Shown: piece after piece, positions 60,445 through 64,000 of the stretch
How the letters are laid out: the number at the start of each line of letters is the position of its first letter
Position numbering within the stretch: position 1 is the first letter of the stretch
From: Chrysoporthe austroafricana
Lineage: Eukaryota > Ascomycota > Sordariomycetes > Diaporthales > Cryphonectriaceae
Assembly: GCA_001051155.2 (NCBI GenBank)
Contig: JYIP02000009.1
Location: 1-64,000, forward strand
Length of the DNA: 64,000 nt
Direction of reading: 5' to 3'
Position numbers and translations under genes: made by a program
The notes under the pieces: generated by a model
What the model saw: the letters and a program-made list of their open reading frames with translations, nothing else
Database searches by the model: none
What the model was told of the DNA's origin: nothing

Positions 60445-62031
60445 TTACCTGATCTTCCGCGTCGAGATTGCCTCGAGTGGCACCTGAGAGCCCAGCTCCT
60501 GTCTAGGGCTTTTTTCGTCGACGCCTTCGAAATCCCGCCGGCACCAGTTCTCGACCGACGCGCTGACGACCGGCTCTTCGGGTCCCGTTCTCGAACCACC
60601 GACTGATCCACTCTCATCTAACTCCGTGTCCGTCGTGCTCGAAGGACCCGGGGCGACCGCCCTCATTACAGACGCCCACTCCTGCCGCCGTAGCCGATGC
60701 CACGTCCAAGTCTCAGCAAACCCCGTAGCCTCCCTGAACGACACGTACCCGGTGCGTGCCGCCACCTGGGCATCGGCGCGCACCATCTCCAGCTCGGCAT
60801 TCAGCTTGTACACCCTCATCGCCGCCGTCACAATCCCCTCTAGACTGTTTACCAACAGCTGCCAAGACCAGCCGCCCACGCCGGTCCAAGGAGTCTCTTT
60901 ATGGCGGGCTCGGACCTGGTGAGCCGCATCCCTCAGGGTCCGAAGGACGACTGCTAGCGGAAGAAAGTTGCCGGCGCCCGTGACCACCGGCACGGCGAGT
61001 GCCCGGCGGATGCCGCGCAGCTGCTGCGAGAGCTCTCTATGACCTGCCCGGGCCAGTCGTCTCCTGACCCCGCGGACTCGGGCCCTCGCGTGAAACATGG
61101 CGGATCTATATGCCAGCAGCTGCATGTCGTAGCATTGAGACATCAAAAAGGCGTTCTGGCGTGCCACCTCCCTGTCGATGCGGTCCAGGTTCCTGAGGGC
61201 CTTCGCCTTGCCGTCTGGGCTGGTGGCTGTAGATAGAGCCCGATGGCATTCCTGTAGCTTGAGGGGGGACGTTGTGTGGCGGACCATCGCAGCCTCGAAT
61301 CGGGCGGTCATGTGCTCTATCGCAGCGGCCGCATTGGTAGGGCTGTTCGGGTCGTTTTGACCAACAACTTTCCTAAACAGCCCTGTATGCGTGTCCAGGG
61401 TGGGATGGATGCGCTCTGGCCGGGCTGCTGGAAGAGAGACCAGACGCTGCGTATCCACCTGGGGATCGTATTTCTTGAAGAGCAGTCGAGAGCCGTCCGC
61501 CTGCGTGCCGGAGGTTGACGTGACTTGCCCTGATTGGCCGGCCGCGACTGACCTCACGACCTGCGCACTGCCTCGAGCAAACTGTCGAGACATCTTGCCC
61601 AATTGCGCAATCTCTCCAGAGTGGTGAATATCCTGATAATCCGAGTCTACGTCTGCGTGGTCAGACCAGCCGAAGGCTTCCTTGGGGGAAGAGTGGGCGG
61701 GCTAGATATCGGCCTCCTTCCACCCTTCATCCACCCTGATAGAGCCTCCCTGGTCATGAAATAAGAAAGTCAGAGACTGGAGGCTCGAAAGGCAGCATGA
61801 GCAGTGAAATGATGGATATGCAGCCGTTCCATGTCCCAGGGATTGTCGTCGAGCTTACAGTACCGTGTGTTGGATGAGTGCATAAGTACAGAATGTGTGG
61901 GGTCTGCTTACCTCTACAGAGTAGTCGTCATCGACAATATTTCCTCTTTCCAACCGCTCTGGATGTGAGGCGTGAGCTGCAGCTGATTCAATGAGATCCT
62001 GGTGGCTTACGATGAGCCAACGTATGAGCAT
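60445..62031 (-). CDS. Orphan helical protein, 5' end uncertain
   Basis: The reliable part is exon 61701..60445 (418 codons), opened by a TAG acceptor and in frame through SPKEAFGWSDHADVDSDYQD and HHSGEIAQLGKMSRQFARG. A plausible upstream exon ends at 61912 (DDDYSVE, then GTAAGC donor) in matching phase. If it starts at the ATG at 62031 the product is about 458 aa, but a further 52-nt intron inside that exon is also possible. An ATG at 61593 could start a shorter form. The protein is Arg/Ala-rich and predicted helical (LNLDRIDREVARQNAF-like, VVLRTLRDAAHQVRARHKE, LNAELEMVRADAQVAARTG). I do not recognise the family and see no membrane helix or signal peptide. Confidence 0.5.
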
Positions 62032-62252
62032 TCGGCGTTGGCTTTAGCCAGGGTCGAGGCCTTCGGCTAGTCGCGCCTTATCTCTGACGCCTGCCTACAG
62101 GCAGCGGACATACCTGCTGGAGTCCTTCACGCTTTGATGGTGAAATAGTTCTCAGTAAGTAGAAGATATGCAAATCCTTGAAATTGGCCTTTGTTAGAAG
62201 TAAAGACGAAGCTATACGTAATGTGGGGCTGCTTTATAGGTTACTTATGTGA

Positions 62253-62939
62253 GCCCTGCAGGACTTGGAGAGTGATTATTCTTGTCGAGCGCTGCCCTCC
62301 TATAGATAGCTTTCCACCTATCGCATTTAAATTTTGCATAGCCAGGGTTATATAGAGCCCAGTATGCTGCCAGACAAATCCAAGACTCTCTTTGCAGTTA
62401 AGTCGACTGGTGAATTTGTATATCCCGGGATTCCGCAATGACATAAGCTCTTGATAATATGGGTTTCTCCGAAAAGAACGGGTATGCAAGAACAAGCATA
62501 CTCAAATACATTCAGATAAGATGGTCCGCTGGGCACAAGAGCATTGCCATCTTACTCCCTAACAATGGGCGGATTATATATCTTCTCTGGCGAGACGTGG
62601 GTTGACGGAATGGCACCCTGGAGGCAACGGCTGACAATCCATGAGACTGAGAACCTTCAAGATTTCGCACGTGTACGAGATCGTCCATAAGACTGGATGT
62701 TCTAGGGCGCAAATCACGGTATAGAAAAAAGCCCTTCATTCTTCTAGGAAAAGAGTATAGCAACTGAAGTTGTGGATGGCAACGATAAGAAGATCTGGGG
62801 TTATATCAACTCGAGGAAATACTGCAACAAAAGTCTCAGCCTTGATCCGCTGCAGGCGAGGCTCCGCCAGGCCAACCTTTTGGAGAGCTCCGAGTATGAG
62901 AAGGGCCAGTTTCGGGGCACTGCATCGAAGATATTGTAG
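62253..62939 (+). pseudogene. Coding relic with RIP-type in-frame stops
   Basis: One reading frame (codons starting at 62253 and every third base) reads as protein-like sequence over 229 codons: ALQDLESDYSCRALPSY, MLPDKSKTLFAVKSTGEFV, YSLTMGGLYIFSGETWVDG, VVDGNDKKIWGYINSRKYC and ARLRQANLLESSEYEKG. It is broken by stops at 62307, 62328, 62439, 62517, 62688, 62703 and 62745, and ends with TAG at 62937. Six of the seven internal stops are TAA or TAG, each one C-to-T change from CAA or CAG, the pattern left by repeat-induced point mutation. The surrounding DNA is AT-rich. The original family is not recognised. Some breaks could instead be introns. Confidence 0.45.
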
Positions 62940-63191
62940 TCCGCAAGGGAATGCAAATTAAGCTGTAAATTCACCTGCTTGCAAAATGTGCTAGGAAAGA
63001 TTGGATCAACATACCCTCTTTCCTCCTATAACTCCTCTGGGGCTTTGATCGTCCAGTCAAAGTTTAATTGTTCAATAAGTAATTCAGATTGAAGCTTCTT
63101 TGACTATCCTTGCGTAAGGAATTAAGTTTACAGAGAGAACATCCGAGAGTGTCGATAGCCCCATTTATTAGAGAGCCTGGTCTCTTCAACG
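62940..63191. other. AT-rich spacer
   Basis: This 0.25 kb of AT-rich DNA lies between two coding relics. The frame of the upstream relic continues open for about 50 codons beyond its terminal TAG, so the relic may extend here. Confidence 0.3.
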
Positions 63192-63660
63192 CTACATTTT
63201 CATGCTCTTGAACCACGGATGACTGAACAACTCAGAGGGAGGAGGCCTCGATTCGTCGGTTCGAGTAGTGTCTGCCACGCTGGGGCCATCCTCTAGGGGC
63301 ATGGACGACACGGTGTAGTGGAGCCTGAGAGGCTGATCCTCCTCCAGCGGGCGGCCGCAGCAGCTCCATATTTCTCCTTCGGCGGGTGTTCAGCACGTTG
63401 GCCTTGTTCCAATCTGCGAAAATTTCCTCGAACAATGCCCGACCCCGGACATCATGGTTGTGCACGAGATATCAATCATATGGAGCGCTGAGTAATTAGC
63501 CGCCTCGCGGACCGCCCGGAGCTTATTGGAGTCGTATACTTCTCAATTGTGTCTGTACAAAGTGGCCAAGCAAGTCGCAGTAAGCCGATGACACAGGTGC
63601 CTAGTTATGGCGAGCGGTATACAAGCAGGCTGTGTAGGCAGTATTACTAGAAGCTCCGCC
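63192..63660 (-). pseudogene. Possible protein-kinase-like C-terminal relic
   Basis: On the minus strand, frame segments with protein-like composition follow one another in different frames: VYDSNKLRAVREAANYSALH near 63540-63480, ALFEEIFADWNKANVLN near 63440-63390, then LEEDQPLRLHYTVSSMPLED to SELFSHPWFKSMKM and a stop at 63192. The HPWF ending resembles the last helix of Ser/Thr kinase domains. The frame changes and a TGA suggest a broken gene. The GC-rich middle is open in all three frames, so the assignment is tentative. Confidence 0.28.
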
Positions 63661-63874
63661 GTTAGGCCCTTGACACTTCTTGCCGAGCTGTGGTGGCATT
63701 AGTGAGCAACCAAAGCAAGGAGATGCAATTTACAACCCGTTTAGGAAATCCTTGTGCGAATACACGGCGATCGTTGCAAACCACATCGCCGTTGGAATGC
63801 AATCCTTGCACGGCTGAAATCGAGTTGCTTGCCTCGTAAATTGCGCAGGGCCTGTCTCAAGCTCTTCTCGTCCT

Positions 63875-63880
63875 TATATA
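63875..63880 (+). promoter_or_regulatory. TATA-like box before the right-edge gene
   Basis: TATATA lies 72 bp upstream of the ATG at 63952 that opens a signal-peptide-like reading frame. Confidence 0.35.
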
Positions 63881-63951
63881 GGGATTGCGCTTTCTTTGAC
63901 TTCAGGAGCACATGTCAGTCCGACATCTTCATTGCTTTCATTATATTCATC

Positions 63952-64000
63952 ATGGCAACTCTCTCATCACATTCTGCCTTGTGCCTTTTCTTGGCAATCG
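63952..64000 (+). CDS. Start of a putative secreted protein, cut by the window edge
   Basis: Only 16 codons are inside the window: MATLSSHSALCLFLAI, a short polar start followed by a hydrophobic stretch as in a signal peptide. A TATA-like element at 63875 and a T/C-rich leader precede it. The product cannot be named. Confidence 0.35.
   Translation, partial: MATLSSHSALCLFLAI

Overview
The window is nuclear DNA from a filamentous ascomycete (Pezizomycotina, most likely Sordariomycetes). Genes carry several short introns (mostly 49-160 nt) with GTAAGT-type donors and CTNA(C/G) branch points. The products are typical of these fungi: NoxA NADPH oxidase, UsgS, Inp1, a Zn2Cys6 regulator, formamidase and vacuolar aspartic protease. 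Gene bodies are GC-rich, with AT-richer gene-free blocks near 27.2-31.3 kb, 47-49 kb and 62-64 kb.

Layout. 0-5.4 kb: an HNH-type protein with a tandem C-terminal repeat, then the peroxisome inheritance gene INP1 (-). 6.5-10.2 kb: UsgS-type membrane protein (+) and formamidase (+). 10.6-17 kb: OTU1 deubiquitinase (-) divergent from a double-bromodomain/BAH subunit of an RSC-type remodeller (+). 18.4-23.7 kb: NYN-domain protein (+) convergent with noxA (-). 23.7-34.3 kb: mostly gene-free, with one orphan gene at 27.9-29.1 kb. 34.3-35.1 kb: nuclear ATP9. 36.9-41.8 kb: a GFA-family gene lacking its second half, a short-chain dehydrogenase and a Zn2Cys6 factor. 42.3-47.1 kb: an orphan basic protein, GPI1, and a small two-helix membrane protein gene. 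48.4-52 kb: MDM35 (four or five tiny exons, easily missed) divergent from RRP6. 52.9-59.1 kb: 2-hydroxyacid dehydrogenase, SHMT and PEP4. 60.4-62 kb: an orphan helical protein. 62.2-63.7 kb: coding relics with in-frame stops of the kind left by repeat-induced point mutation. At the right edge a putative secreted protein begins.

Most genes are independent housekeeping functions: mitochondrion (ATP9, MDM35), RNA exosome (RRP6), GPI anchors (GPI1), chromatin (RSC subunit), one-carbon metabolism (SHMT), vacuolar proteolysis (PEP4) and ROS signalling (noxA). I see no secondary-metabolite backbone enzyme, CRISPR array, rRNA or convincing tRNA. Splice junctions were inferred by hand from consensus, frame and family conservation; there is no transcript support. 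The least explained items are the HNH/tandem-repeat protein, the NYN protein with a duplicated N-terminal motif, the orphan genes at 27.9, 42.3 and 60.4 kb, the small membrane gene beside GPI1, two apparent GC-AG introns, a coding-compatible intron splitting the BAH domain, and the relic zone at the right end.
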